From assembly GCA_023653785.1 (NCBI GenBank), contig JAMKCH010002922.1:1-64000 (forward strand): a stretch of 64,000 nt of DNA, given 5' to 3'. A model generated the notes under the pieces. It did not search any database, had not been told where the DNA came from, and saw only the letters and a program-made list of their open reading frames with translations. Numbering within the stretch: position 1 is the stretch's first letter; the number at the start of each line of letters is the position of its first letter. Origin of the DNA: Ophioderma brevispina (lineage: Eukaryota; Echinodermata; Ophiuroidea; Amphilepidida; Ophiodermatidae). This document shows positions 21,225 through 31,660 of the stretch, one piece after another. Position numbers and translations under genes: made by a program.

Positions 21225-21685
21225 ATGCTCCAGAAGCATATGGTCCAGGAGCATAATTATACTCGGAGACAGAAACCCTTTGATGAGCGCGTACTTCCTG
21301 GTTGTAAAAGGGGCCGAGCTATCAGCGCATATGGCGTGTGGTCGGACGGGTGACCCAGCAACAGCAGATCACTTTTGGTGGCCAATCAGAGGCAAGTGCA
21401 TTTTTTTTCCGCAGTAAATACGCAGAGAACCAGGAAGTACGCGCCCGTCAAAGGGTTTCTGTCCCCGACTATAATGTTCCTGGAGCATAAATAATGTGGA
21501 AAAATATCCTGTCAAATATGCTCCTGGAGCATATTGTAATGTACAGTGCTCCAGAAGCAAATGGCAAATGTGGTCCTGTAGCAGTGGAGAACTGTTTTGT
21601 CAAGTACTGCATGCTCCCGGAGCATGCATGTGCATTCAAATTTGGCTTAGAATATTTCTCCAGATTATGTATGTTCCAGGACCCT
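21225..21685. repeat. Array of TGCTCC-N-GGAGCA palindromes, interrupted by a foldback
   Basis: Short palindromes of the type ATGCTCC(A/T/C)GGAGCAT recur near 21227, 21242, 21472, 21518, 21547, 21610 and 21668. Several are exact (for example ATGCTCCTGGAGCAT at 21518-21532) and some have one mismatched arm. Spacing between them is uneven. A separate element with about 45-bp inverted arms (21254-21300 and 21429-21473; core AGACAGAAACCCTTTGATG) is embedded between the second and third palindromes. Confidence 0.75.
21254..21473. mobile_element. Foldback/MITE with about 45-bp arms
   Basis: The left arm ACTCGGAGACAGAAACCCTT, TGATGAGCGCGTACTTCCTG, GTT is mirrored by the right arm AACCAGGAAGTACGCGCCCG, TCAAAGGGTTTCTGTCCCCG. 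The centre is about 130 bp and non-coding. It probably inserted into the surrounding palindrome array, because the palindromic units resume immediately outside both arms. Confidence 0.75.
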
Positions 21686-21699
21686 ATCGTCCTGTACCT

Positions 21700-24600
21700 T
21701 AATAATAATAATAATAATAATACGGATTTATAAAGCGCCTTTCCAAAGAAGACCAAAGCGCTGTACATAATGAAACATACAAATGAAGCGAGGTACATAA
21801 ATAAATAATACAATGATAAATATTACAATATAAAACACAAATTAATTATTAAACAAATTACTTAAAAATATTAATCCTTAGGGACAAGGTATGTTTTTAA
21901 AACCTTCTTAAAACATTGTACATTTGGGATATTACGAATATTTTTGGGAAGATTGTTCCATAATCTAGGACCAAGAACATTAAATGACCTGTCACCAAAA
22001 GACTTGTGCGTCTTGGGAATGGCAAGACGAGTGTGTCTTGGGTAGATCTAAGCCCAGGACGGCCACAACTATATCTATGAATAAGATTATTCAAGTAAAT
22101 TGGTGACAAGCCATGGTAACAATTGTACACATGCACCAAGATCTTAAACTCAATTCTCTGCTGGACTGGTAACCAATGCAATTCGCGAATAAGCGGGGAT
22201 GCACTATTACGTCTCCCGACCTGGTATATTAAGCGCGCCGCGCGATTCTGTAGTTTCTGAAGACGTTTCACATCAGAGAGGGACACACCAGCCGAGAAAG
22301 GATCAATGATCTCACTGCATGTGCACAAGTGGAACGGTCAATATAACGACTAATTCTATTAAGATTACGCAGATGGAAATTTACACTTTTGCATAAGGAG
22401 CTAACATGGTCTTTCATAGTTAATTGACTATCAAACATAATACCCAAATTTTTTATAGAGACAGACGGAGTTATTACAGATCCACCGATTTTTAAACTGA
22501 GGCCAGATATAGCATTTGCATGTCTGGGAGACGAAACCAGGAAGAGCTCGGTCTTAGAGTCATTAAGCTTTAACAAGCATCCATGATCTAATTTCTGCAA
22601 TGCAGTTGGAGAGTCTAAGTTTTAGCAGCAGCTATAGCCTCCTCAGATGTAGGGTCAAACCCAATATAACGTTGCGTATCATCTGCATATACATATTGGC
22701 AACCTGAAAACGTTTGATGATATTAGTTACAGGTTGTGAATATGCGGTAAAAATTATGGACCTTCGACTTGATCCTGGGGAACACCATAACGCAGATTGT
22801 TCATTAGAATATTCACCAAGAATACAAACTCTATTTTTGCGATCACTGAGGTAGCGAGCCCACCAATCTCTTGCAGAACCAGTGATACAATTCCATCTGC
22901 TTCGCTCGATAGATAATTGTGTGATCTATCGTGTCAAATTCAGAGGAAAGGTCCAAAGAAACGAGCATAACTGCTCTACCATTGTCAAGTTCCTTAATAT
23001 ATCTGTTTTCACTCTATGAAGAGCTGTTTCAGTGCTATGAGAAACCTTAGAGCCGACTGAAATATTTCCTGTAGATTATTATTTTGAAGATGACTAATTA
23101 AAGCGAGAAATTGCTGGGTATTCAATGATTTTACCTAACGTAGGAAGATTAGACACCGACGGTAAATTTTTAAATAAAATCCGGATTTAAGAAAGCTTCT
23201 TAATCATGGAGAGACAACAGCTTGGCGAAGAACAAGGAAATGTGCCGGCCCTAAGAGGTTGTTGATAATGATTTGATAACCGGCACAAGTTTTCTGTAAT
23301 GTTTTCAATAACCATGTTGGGATGGATCAAGAGGACTGGTTTTGTTAGGAAGTTTAGACATAAATTTTTCTAACCTCCCCTCTTGAACAGATGCAAACAC
23401 AATTCAGCTCTTGACATCGATTACCATGCCATCACTACCCAATTCTCGCACATAGCGCTAGTTACATCGCTAGCTGGGGAATCAATTGGAAGATAACCCT
23501 GATGTATTGTTTACATCACGCCTCATAAGACTCCTCATATCACTAGCACCACTCTGATGTTTAAACACTTTATCATTGAAGTATTGAGCAATTGATTACT
23601 GGGGCAAAATTTGTAGTACATGCTGGTAATTTATGAACAGACGATTTAAAGTGAGTTAAGAACCTGGTACATATTCTTTGCACTGGCATTAGTTAAGGTA
23701 TCGTTAAAATAACTGTCTTACTATCATCAATCAATCTGTTAACCTTATGTTTTTGTGATGAAGAAAATTATCACGATCAACACTAGAGTGAGTTTTTTTC
23801 TCCATATGCGCTCGAGCCTCCTGCGTTCACGTCGTGCATCTCTAACATCATCCGAATACAATTTAGGGTTTCTGATGAGGCTTGTGAGAGCGCTTTTCCT
23901 CAGGACAGTGACTATCCAGAACCCCACGAATAGACTTATAAATTTCTGCCTGCCTGTTAGGATCATCCTAGAAATAATAATTGAAATGGGCCTTGTCAGA
24001 TCGGATTTAAAAGTGACATATCTAAGTCTCTATATGACCTAGAGGTGACCATTCTCCTCTCAGGACGAGGTTTTAACCTATGATTTTTACATGGGTCCTA
24101 TGATGGTCAGATCCATATTAAATGGGACATGCATGCAGGAGCCTGAGCGCCAAAGAGATTTCCTCTGGACGACATATACAATGATCAAGATATTGCCCAC
24201 ATTTATTTTTGGGACCATTAACGTATTGCTTCAAACCATGTTTCTGCAAGTGATTTCAAATACTTGGAAACATCATCTTTAGTTGGTTTATTCACATGAA
24301 CATTTATATCACCCATTACAAGGGGTTTACCAGGAAGAGTAGACAAAACACCAAGGAACTCATCAAACTCTTCATAATTGAGGGAAAGTAAAACCATTCT
24401 CCCTTGTGGGCAGAGGACGTAGATTGCAATTAAACGGAAGGTCTTTGAATTTTCACACACAGAAACATGTTCAAAGAAACAGGACAAAACCAATAGTGGC
24501 AATGCGGGAGTTTTAGCTGGACTTGTCTAATGCGGCTATTCCGCATGCTTATCGCCTGGCCTTGGGAAGCATTCAAAAAGGAATAACCTGACGGTGTACA

Positions 24601-24720
24601 TTCCCGGGAAGGAGCCCAATAAAACAGGGTCTTCTTCACCAAGCACGTTTTCTGGTTGATAACTAAGACATCACATCTTTGTCTAATAGGTAGTCATGAA
24701 TCGAAGTTGAGCATAATTTT
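21700..24720 (-). pseudogene. L2-like LINE, near full-length pol remnant
   Basis: On the minus strand from 24.7 kb downward this shows the full order of a LINE pol protein. First is an APE-type endonuclease (FRLIAIYVLCPQGRM then LVMGDINVHVNKPTKDD, 24450-24270). Next is a basic linker (DVRDARRERRRLERIWRK, about 23880-23790). Then come the RT boxes RYGVPQDQVEGP (about 22790) and YVYADDTQRYIGFDP (about 22690-22650), SIKNLGIMFDSQLTMKDHV (22470-22410), and the thumb/C-terminus KRLQKLQNRAARLIYQVGRR and LHWLPVQQRIEFKILVHVYN. The 3' end carries AAAGGCGCTTTATAAA and an (ATT)n tail at 21700-21722, the hallmark of L2-type elements. Many frameshifts make it inactive. It has the same orientation as the host kinase gene. 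Confidence 0.85.
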
Positions 24721-25479
24721 CGGTCAATGCTCAGCTGGCAAACGTGTTGTCATGAACTGCAGCTTTGTCCACAAGCTGCCGATCTAATTTGAAAAGCATT
24801 TCACATTAAAGTGAATATTTTGAAAGGTAAACTAAACAGTCATTAAAAATGGCTGGGCAGCATTACTAAACACACCGTCCAATTGCAATTTGAATGAAAT
24901 CGCATGGACTTTGAAGCTGAGGCACACTAAGGCAGAGTAATTCTGCAAATCGTATCCCTGTGTTTATCCGTCAGGCTGCAATTCGTAGGGAGAGCCATAT
25001 TGCACTCTTTTCCGAATTAAAAAGGGATGCATGTAGGGAGGAGTTGGGCGTTCCTCATGATTTTGGCAATAATCCTTGTTTTGCCTGCCCGTGACGTCAC
25101 GGTTGACCAGCATACCTGTGTGCTTTATTCCGTTTTGCTTAGACGATCTTTATTCCTCAGTAAGTTAGGTGGTCAATGACGTCATGGGTGGCCAAACTAG
25201 ACATTCCCGTGATTTTGGGCCTTAGCACGCTCGGTAGGCCTATAGTCGTAGAGTCACTCGTGTTTGTTAAAATAGACTATAGCTTCTTAAAAAATTCAAT
25301 TTCTTCACTCATACACAAAGACCCCTATGCTTTTGCAAAAAAAAGAAATTTTACTGAGAAGACCTCTACTTTTATGACTTTTTAGAAGATTTGTAAATTG
25401 AGTTTCAAACAAGACCCCATTTTGGGTGAAAATTTTACAAATTGCTTGCCCAAATAATCCCTAGATGTTTTGTGGGAAT
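24721..25479. other. Intronic sequence with two CRE palindromes
   Basis: No gene is recognised. CGTGACGTCACG at 25090-25101 and ATGACGTCAT at 25178-25187 are full CRE-type palindromes 88 bp apart. Whether anything binds them is unknown. Confidence 0.4.
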
Positions 25480-25595
25480 TTGGAAAGAATTTAGTATTGT
25501 GCCACCACCATATGGTGAATTCGGCAGCCTCCACAGAATAAACTGCATGTTGGAAGGACAGGTGGCGGCAGAATACTGAATCATGCCGGTGCGAA
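25480..25595 (+). repeat. Dispersed palindromic repeat, copy 1
   Basis: GAATTTAGTATTGTGCCACC, GAATTCGGCAGC, AATAAACTGCATGTTGGAAGG and GCAGAATACTGAAT form an imperfect inverted repeat of about 105 bp. An inverted relative lies at 43527-43625, with ATTTAGTATTCTGACACCAC, CAACATGTAGTTTATTCCGT and GCTGCCGAATTC. It is probably a small non-autonomous element. Confidence 0.65.
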
Positions 25596-26475
25596 AGTAA
25601 TTATAGTAAGTAATTATAGTCCGGCGTAGTCATAGTCCGGCTAAGCTGTGGTAAAAGGAATAAGGCACTCATTTAGTTGATCTTCACGCAACATTGGTTT
25701 CACGCTCTTATTCCGTTATCGTTCTATGGAGCCCGGACCTATGACTCGCCGCGGGACTATAGTAGCTTAACACCTCTACACCCAAAGACCCTATTTTTGC
25801 ACCTTATCTGTCTCCAATACCCCATGGTTTGAAAAGGTCAGCCTTATACACCCATACGTCCGTTTCATACGCTAGTGTTGACGTCCCATGACTTTTGCCA
25901 GTTCTACCAGCTCCTAACCTCAAATTTGGGCCCAAAATAAGTTCCAGGCGTCCCTATTAATTCCGAAAACCCTTTTGCTAAACTTTCAATTCACACGCTC
26001 CCAAGTTGGCGGTTCACACCCCGTACCCCTACCCAAACCAAGTTGAGTGACCCCCACCAGGTGTGTGGCCCACACGTATTAGTGGCTGCTTTCAACTCTG
26101 AAGCGATGAAATTTTTTTTGAGATTTCAATATTCAGTATTTTTTATTGCCACATGAACTTGTCCAGATCTAAGTTATGCTAGCAATGGTGATTTCAAATG
26201 TCCGATCCATAAAATAAAGCACATTTCTAGGCAGGCAATTCACACTTCATTATAAATTGAAGTTGTTATATAATAGTCAAATCCATGGCACAGTTCAAAA
26301 GCTTAAACTCACTAATGTAATTTACTCTGCTGTCAGGTATGGTCATGATACCAGGAATGCAAAAGTCAGTTCATGGTTATCATAAGGTACAAAGGAGGTC
26401 GTTGAACAGTGACCCCTGGCAGATGCTATATTGTAGGTGTTATGCACACCAATTAGCAATCAAGGTTACAGATAA
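25596..26475. other. Intronic sequence, nothing recognised
   Basis: A short direct repeat AGTAATTATAGTAAGTAATT and CATAGTCCGGC words lie at 25597-25640. No gene is seen in the rest. Confidence 0.35.
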
Positions 26476-27812
26476 AACAAGGCGAACTCGTATTACGCGA
26501 TTGAGTAAAATATGGCCCGCCGAATATCGCGATCAATAACATGAGATAAATGTTACTACAACATCCAACACCATCCCAAAACCCCACCCCCGCTCCCTAC
26601 ACCCCGCACAACCCACCACTCCCAACATCCACAACTCCCCAACCCATCCCCACACCACACCCCACCCCCATCCCCACAACCCCACCTCCTCCCCAAAACT
26701 CTGCACAACACCCCCACCCCCTTCTTACCACCCAACCACCTGCAAACCCCCCACCCCATACCCCGCAACAGCCCTAACCCCCTCCCCACACCCCACAACA
26801 AACATCCCTACCCCCCCCCTCCCCAACACCCCGCAACACCCCCTCCAAGAGCATGCAAATGCCCCTCCCAACACAGGTATCCACCCCACTCTCTCCCCAA
26901 CACCCTGCAAACAAATCCCCCCAACACCTCAACCCTGCAACACAACCCCTGCAACACAACATTTCTCCCCCCACCATCCCTCAACACCCAATCCCTTCCA
27001 ATACACCCTGCAACACCCCACCCCCCCATCCCCTATGGCATAGTAGTGCTCATGTAGCAAAGGAAATTTTGCATGTCCGACCTACCATTTCAGAGATACA
27101 GCAATTATGCTATTAATTATCCTCATTTGCATAATACGCCCGCATATATCACAACTTTTCATATATTGCAAATCCCCATGGCATAGTAGTCTCATGTCGC
27201 GAAGGAAGTTTGCATATCTGACGTACTTTTCGAGTTACAGCAATTATTGCATATTGAATTAAGCTCATTTTCATACCTAAACGCCGCTATATACCTACTT
27301 TCAATTCAAAGATGTCCCCATATATCTTTCATGCAAGGGGCGCAGGAATTTTTGAGTATCTGAGTACCTTTTGAAAATATAGTCTACGCTGTTGTGTTGC
27401 ATATTAATTACTCCCTTTGCAACTCAATTTTCCCTAATACGCCCCAAATCTAATAAGGTTGAGAACTCTTCAGCCCGCTTCTTCTTACCAAGTTACATCA
27501 TTATACGCCTTACAGACTCCAGAAAACTTGTACAAAGGCTTGTCAGGAGAAATTTTTCATAAATTTGCTGCAAATTAGATACTTAATTTCGCATATGTTT
27601 GCCCACATCTACCAGGTCGAACACTCATCAACCCGCTTCTTTCCACCAAGTTGCATCATGGTCGGCCCTTACGAACTCCAGATAAATCGTGTACAACAAG
27701 GTTTACATTTTTTATCACAGACGGACGAACGGACGAACGGACGGACGGACGGACGCTGCTCATTTTATAGTACCCGTTTCGAACTGTTCCGGCGGGGAAC
27801 AACAACATTGTA
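26476..27812 (+). repeat. C-rich interspersed repeat, family A, copy 1
   Basis: The left edge has ACAAGGCGAA.TCGTATTACG and GGCCCGCCGAATATCGCGAT. Then come about 470 bp of almost pure C/A-rich minisatellite built on CCCCTCCCCAACACC (26560-27030), and a conserved body (CATGTAGCAAAGGAAATTTT, GAGATACAGCAATTATGC, CTCATTTGCATAAT). The right end has (GGACGGAC)n, GCTGCTCATTTTATAGT and GTTCCGGCGGGGAAC (27719-27800). The GC-rich ends are weakly inverted (CCGCCGAA against TTCCGGCGG). The proline-rich and glycine-rich open frames here are products of the low-complexity run, not genes. Copies 2 (44.26 kb) and 3 (38.8 kb) share the body. Confidence 0.8.
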
Positions 27813-29319
27813 TTCCATATGGAGGTGACCTCTGACAGGTTTGGCATTACAGAGTTCACATACATGTGGAATAGAGGAACATAATTGACAAATTTCAAAC
27901 TTGGCTATTTTTTTCGTCTTTTAGTATTATAATTGCTTGGTCCATCTTTTGGTATCAACACTGTCACTTCCTTAAACCAATAGAGGTATTATATAGAAGG
28001 AGGGTGGCACTACTAGCCTTTATTATTAATGTTCATTATAGCATTCCAATGAATGGGAAGATCGATCGCTGGCAAATTGATTTTCCCGGCCTATACTAGC
28101 GAAATTGGTTCCCACATGCAACACCCCCACCACCGCGATTTATAACAAACCATGGTGGTTCAAGGACGAGATTCATTACGGCAGTTGCAGTGTAGGAATT
28201 CTCATCGAATTTTCCGATTCGGATATGATTTTCAGCTTTAGACTTTTGAGTTATATCATGTCCTTAAGCTTTAAATTAAGCATACCTCGTGTCATGAATA
28301 ATGTGCATGTCAAAGACGCCGAATGCAAAACAATACGGCAGAAACATGTGCTTCCGGTCCTATTTTCTTGCCCTAAAAAATAATGGCCCAGCTGGGCCAG
28401 CGCTACCACTTAGTTCATTACATTTCTGAACTCTTTCTACAATCGTTTTAAAGTGTTAAAAACCCCCGGTTTGGCCCGCAAAAATAATTATGACTCTGTG
28501 AAAAATTGTCCTATTTTGTCACGTGCATGTAGATAGGGCGTGAAGATTTGTATTGTACAATGTTAACGGAAATTCCACAGAACGATCGGGTTTGCGGCAG
28601 ACGAAGCAACACAAGTGAAGAAATTTAAAGATTGCCGGCAAGAAACGTGCTGCCCTGGGAAGACCTGCAAAAATCGTCTCTTCTACAAGATTTCCGGCGT
28701 GGTCAACGCTGGGTCATTTCTCCGATATGATTTTTGATAAGCGATGAACTCGGCCGTGCAAGAGGGCGCATAACACAAATGACCTCAAGCCCTTTCAATC
28801 GCGTCTCAGTGGACAGTTTCGTTCACTGGACAATGCGTAGACGGCTTTAGCCCACGAACAGATTAGATTTCGGGCACCCCTCCTTCTCTATATACCTCTA
28901 AAGCTTAAACTCAACACATTTCCAGGCACAGAGAGCACATCCCCCAAATTTTTTTTAAAACATTCACAATGGCTACAAAGCCAGGGGAAGGAGGGGGTAG
29001 ATGGACCTAATGCCATCAGTGCAAACATATCACATAACATGGGTATAGACTTGTGGGCATATTCATTTGTTTTTCAGAAAAAAAATCTAGTGAAATTTTC
29101 AAACACAATCCTAACCACAACATAATACACTCTGCTTTTTTTAAACTCATAATTCATTCTTTACTCAATCTGGGTAGCATAAAATGGACAAAATTATGTC
29201 AATTTTTAAAAAAATCATGTTAGTAATGTTGTACATTAAGATTTCCATTAAAACATCTAGTTCGGCATTCCATGCAAATACCAGCTATACAATGGCTTCA
29301 TTTTCATGTAAAAAAAGAG
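27813..29319. other. Intronic sequence, nothing recognised
   Basis: No gene or repeat is recognised over about 1.5 kb. A plus-strand frame of 92 codons (28105-28383) has no motif known to me. Confidence 0.35.
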
Positions 29320-29600
29320 AAATATTCTGAAAATTGCTCAAAATTCAGACAATCGCCACATGCGCTTAGTTTAACATTCAGGTATAGTTTTAATAATTTG
29401 AATGAACTATTGATTCTATCCAAATTAGAATTGAACTCATTTTGGAGAGTAATGGATATCATTTGATTAAATAATAAGTCTGTGTCAGCAGCATCCAATG
29501 CAAGATACAGAATGAACGAATATAATAAATAATATGAGCCCCAAGATTGGTCCTTGAAAGATTCCAATATCAATATTCATGAGACCTGAAAGAGTTAGAA
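29320..29600 (-). pseudogene. LINE reverse transcriptase palm fragment
   Basis: On the minus strand IFQGPILGLILFIIFVHSV (29562-29506) corresponds to the conserved QGSILGPLLF box of LINE reverse transcriptases. After a frame change come ADTDLLFNQM (the position of the F-ADD box, damaged here) and NLDRINSSFKLLKLYLNVK, the helix and strand that normally follow. The piece is short and the clade is unclear. It is not obviously the same family as the other LINEs in this window. Confidence 0.65.
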
Positions 29601-31140
29601 TTAATACTAAAACATAGTGATCTACCACTACGGTAACAAAAATAGAGAGAAACGCAAAATACTGGGTTGTTTTTGCTTGCCTAACTTTACCAATATCCTT
29701 CCCCCAGCAAAAAAAGGCAAGCACATAAATAGGTAAGGACTCTAAATAGTCGGGCCAATTTAAAGAACTGTAGTGATAACCCACCAAAAGTGGTATAGAA
29801 CTAGATTTTACATAATGCAGTTTATGTGTGCTAGGTGCAGCCGACGTCAAACACATAGTTTTATCGAATGTTGGGCATCCTCATCTCCTAGCAATATGAT
29901 GCTGTCACATGTTGCCGCTCTGCCCATTCGGGTTTCACGGTCTTGCCAGTTTCTTTTGCGCACGTATGTCATCCGGTCATCATTCTGCCTCTTGTTTTCA
30001 TCCGAGATGGTCGGGTTTTGCGTATCGAAAAAATATTAATAGTGATATCACCAGTTATGCTGAGAGGGATAGTTTGCATAGCTGCTTTGTCATCGATAAA
30101 TTCCAGTGGATTTTATTAACATTGCCTCCCTGCTCTATGGATTTTATTATCGTCACATTCTTGCTTTGTTCTGTTCATCGAGTGAGTTGGCGTAGTCTAT
30201 GATTGTGTCTCTTCAGCCCAGTATTACTTACGGAATAATGGGAGGTTGCAAGGAATGGACTGGAATCATCGGAGTATAGTCAGGTTAGAGATACAGTAAC
30301 ACTTGGAAATGTGTTATTAAATCGTGACTATATTCTCATACGCTAACTAGATTTAGATTGATGAAAGGGAATTTACGTGAATATTCTCTAATGGTCCACA
30401 GAAACAGTTATTGAGCTAGTTTACCATATTTACACAGTTACGCTAACTAGGCGGAGACTAAGAATTGTGGTGTTTAGACTTGCTCTTTACTAAGCGTTAT
30501 CTTGCTTTTCCACTGGATGTACTGTGTTAAATTCGGATGTACTCGCATTATGGATCGTCAATGACTCTGTTGAAGTTGGATACGCATTTGTGTAACTACT
30601 GTTGGCAATGGTTTGTTGGATGTGATTATTGCATTATTTCCAAGTTCAGTCAGCCTTAGCTTGGTACATGACTTAACCATCATGAAGTGTCAGGACAGAG
30701 CATTCATTCCTCAGATTATAAAGATGGACTCTCTGTGGAAAGAAATCGCTCAATGCGGTGGAATTAGGCAGTCTTGTTTTGTGGATTTACGGCAGTCATG
30801 TACAAGGCTTCAAAGCGCATGGACATAAATCACTTGAGGATTTACCGAATATGGATTACCTTGCGGTGAATCAAGAGGAGCGTCGGACATGATTTTCATG
30901 TGTGGGAATCTTTCGCATCACTAGAAGCAAGTTTTATTTATTCATGAGTACTGTCATTGATTAAATGCAAGTTGTTTAGTCGCAATCAATACCTGCATAC
31001 TGTACATGTATATTCCAGATCCATGGTTGAGCAGTCAAGCTGACGAGACTGAATAAACTTTAATTTTGGTTTCAGGTATTAGCAATCAATTATATTTATG
31101 AAGTTCCTTTGTTAAGGAATAGTGATCCCTTGGCTCAATC
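29601..31140. other. Intronic sequence, nothing recognised
   Basis: No gene is seen. The longest frames (88-123 codons) have no motif I recognise. CGCTAACTAG words recur at 30342 and 30442, flanking a segment of about 100 bp. Confidence 0.35.
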
Positions 31141-31395
31141 ATTGCATTAAGGCAATGGGGGTGTGCCCCCCCCCCCCCCAAATTTAACAAAAGGGGCAAA
31201 AGGTCCACTTTTTGCTGATTTTTTGCATAAAAAGGTCCAAAGTTTAAAGAAATTTTGAGAAGTCAGTCCACATTTTGGTGATCAGATGTTCAAAGTCAAA
31301 TTTTAGGGGGTTAGGTCCATTTCTACCAAAAAAGGTCCACTTTTTCGAGGTTCTGCACCCCCCAAAAATAAATCCTGCGTACGGGCCTGGTTTGC
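31141..31395. repeat. Short interspersed element with C-run and GCGTACGGGCCTGG end
   Basis: The element starts with GGCAATGGGGGTGTGC and a run of about 15 C (31159-31174). It repeats the phrase AAAAGGTCCA(C/A)(T/A)TTTT three or four times and ends with CCCCCCAAAAATAAATCCTG followed by CGTACGGGCCTGG. That terminal phrase is common at the ends of non-autonomous elements in aquatic animals as far as I know. The G-rich left and C-rich right are roughly inverted. Confidence 0.55.
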
Positions 31396-31624
31396 GCTAT
31401 GTTTGTATGCATGTTTGTGTGTTTATGCGTGTGTGCTTACATTTGTATGTGCATATCTGTGTCTGTATTTGCTATATGTATATATATGTTGTTTATTGCT
31501 TTGAAGGGCATTGATTCATGGTTCGGAACTGCTTCGTTTTTTCACATGGATTCAAGGTAGGCCTTAAGTTCAGGTTTTTCTTTCTCCGCAGGGCTTCGGC
31601 TAGCGGCTGTGTTTTTTTCAAATC

Positions 31625-31660
31625 TACAGTGTGAGTCAATAAAAACCCTACATTCAGAAT
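31625..31660 (+). mobile_element. Single mariner-type terminus
   Basis: TACAGTGTGAGTCAATAAAA at 31626-31645 shares its first 14 bases with the inverted repeat of the mariner at 14237, then diverges. No partner end (ACTCACACTGTA) is present downstream in the window, so this is a truncated element or a solo end. Confidence 0.5.

Noticed and set aside
26339..26539. hAT-transposase-like phrase (CYAHQLAIKV)
   Set aside because: A single weak phrase; no other hAT block around it.
26550..27116. Proline-rich and glycine-rich open frames in C-rich DNA, also at 38780-39597 and 44326-44935
   Set aside because: They exist on both strands and in all frames only because the C/A-rich minisatellite lacks stop codons. 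There is no domain, and the copies do not keep the frame.
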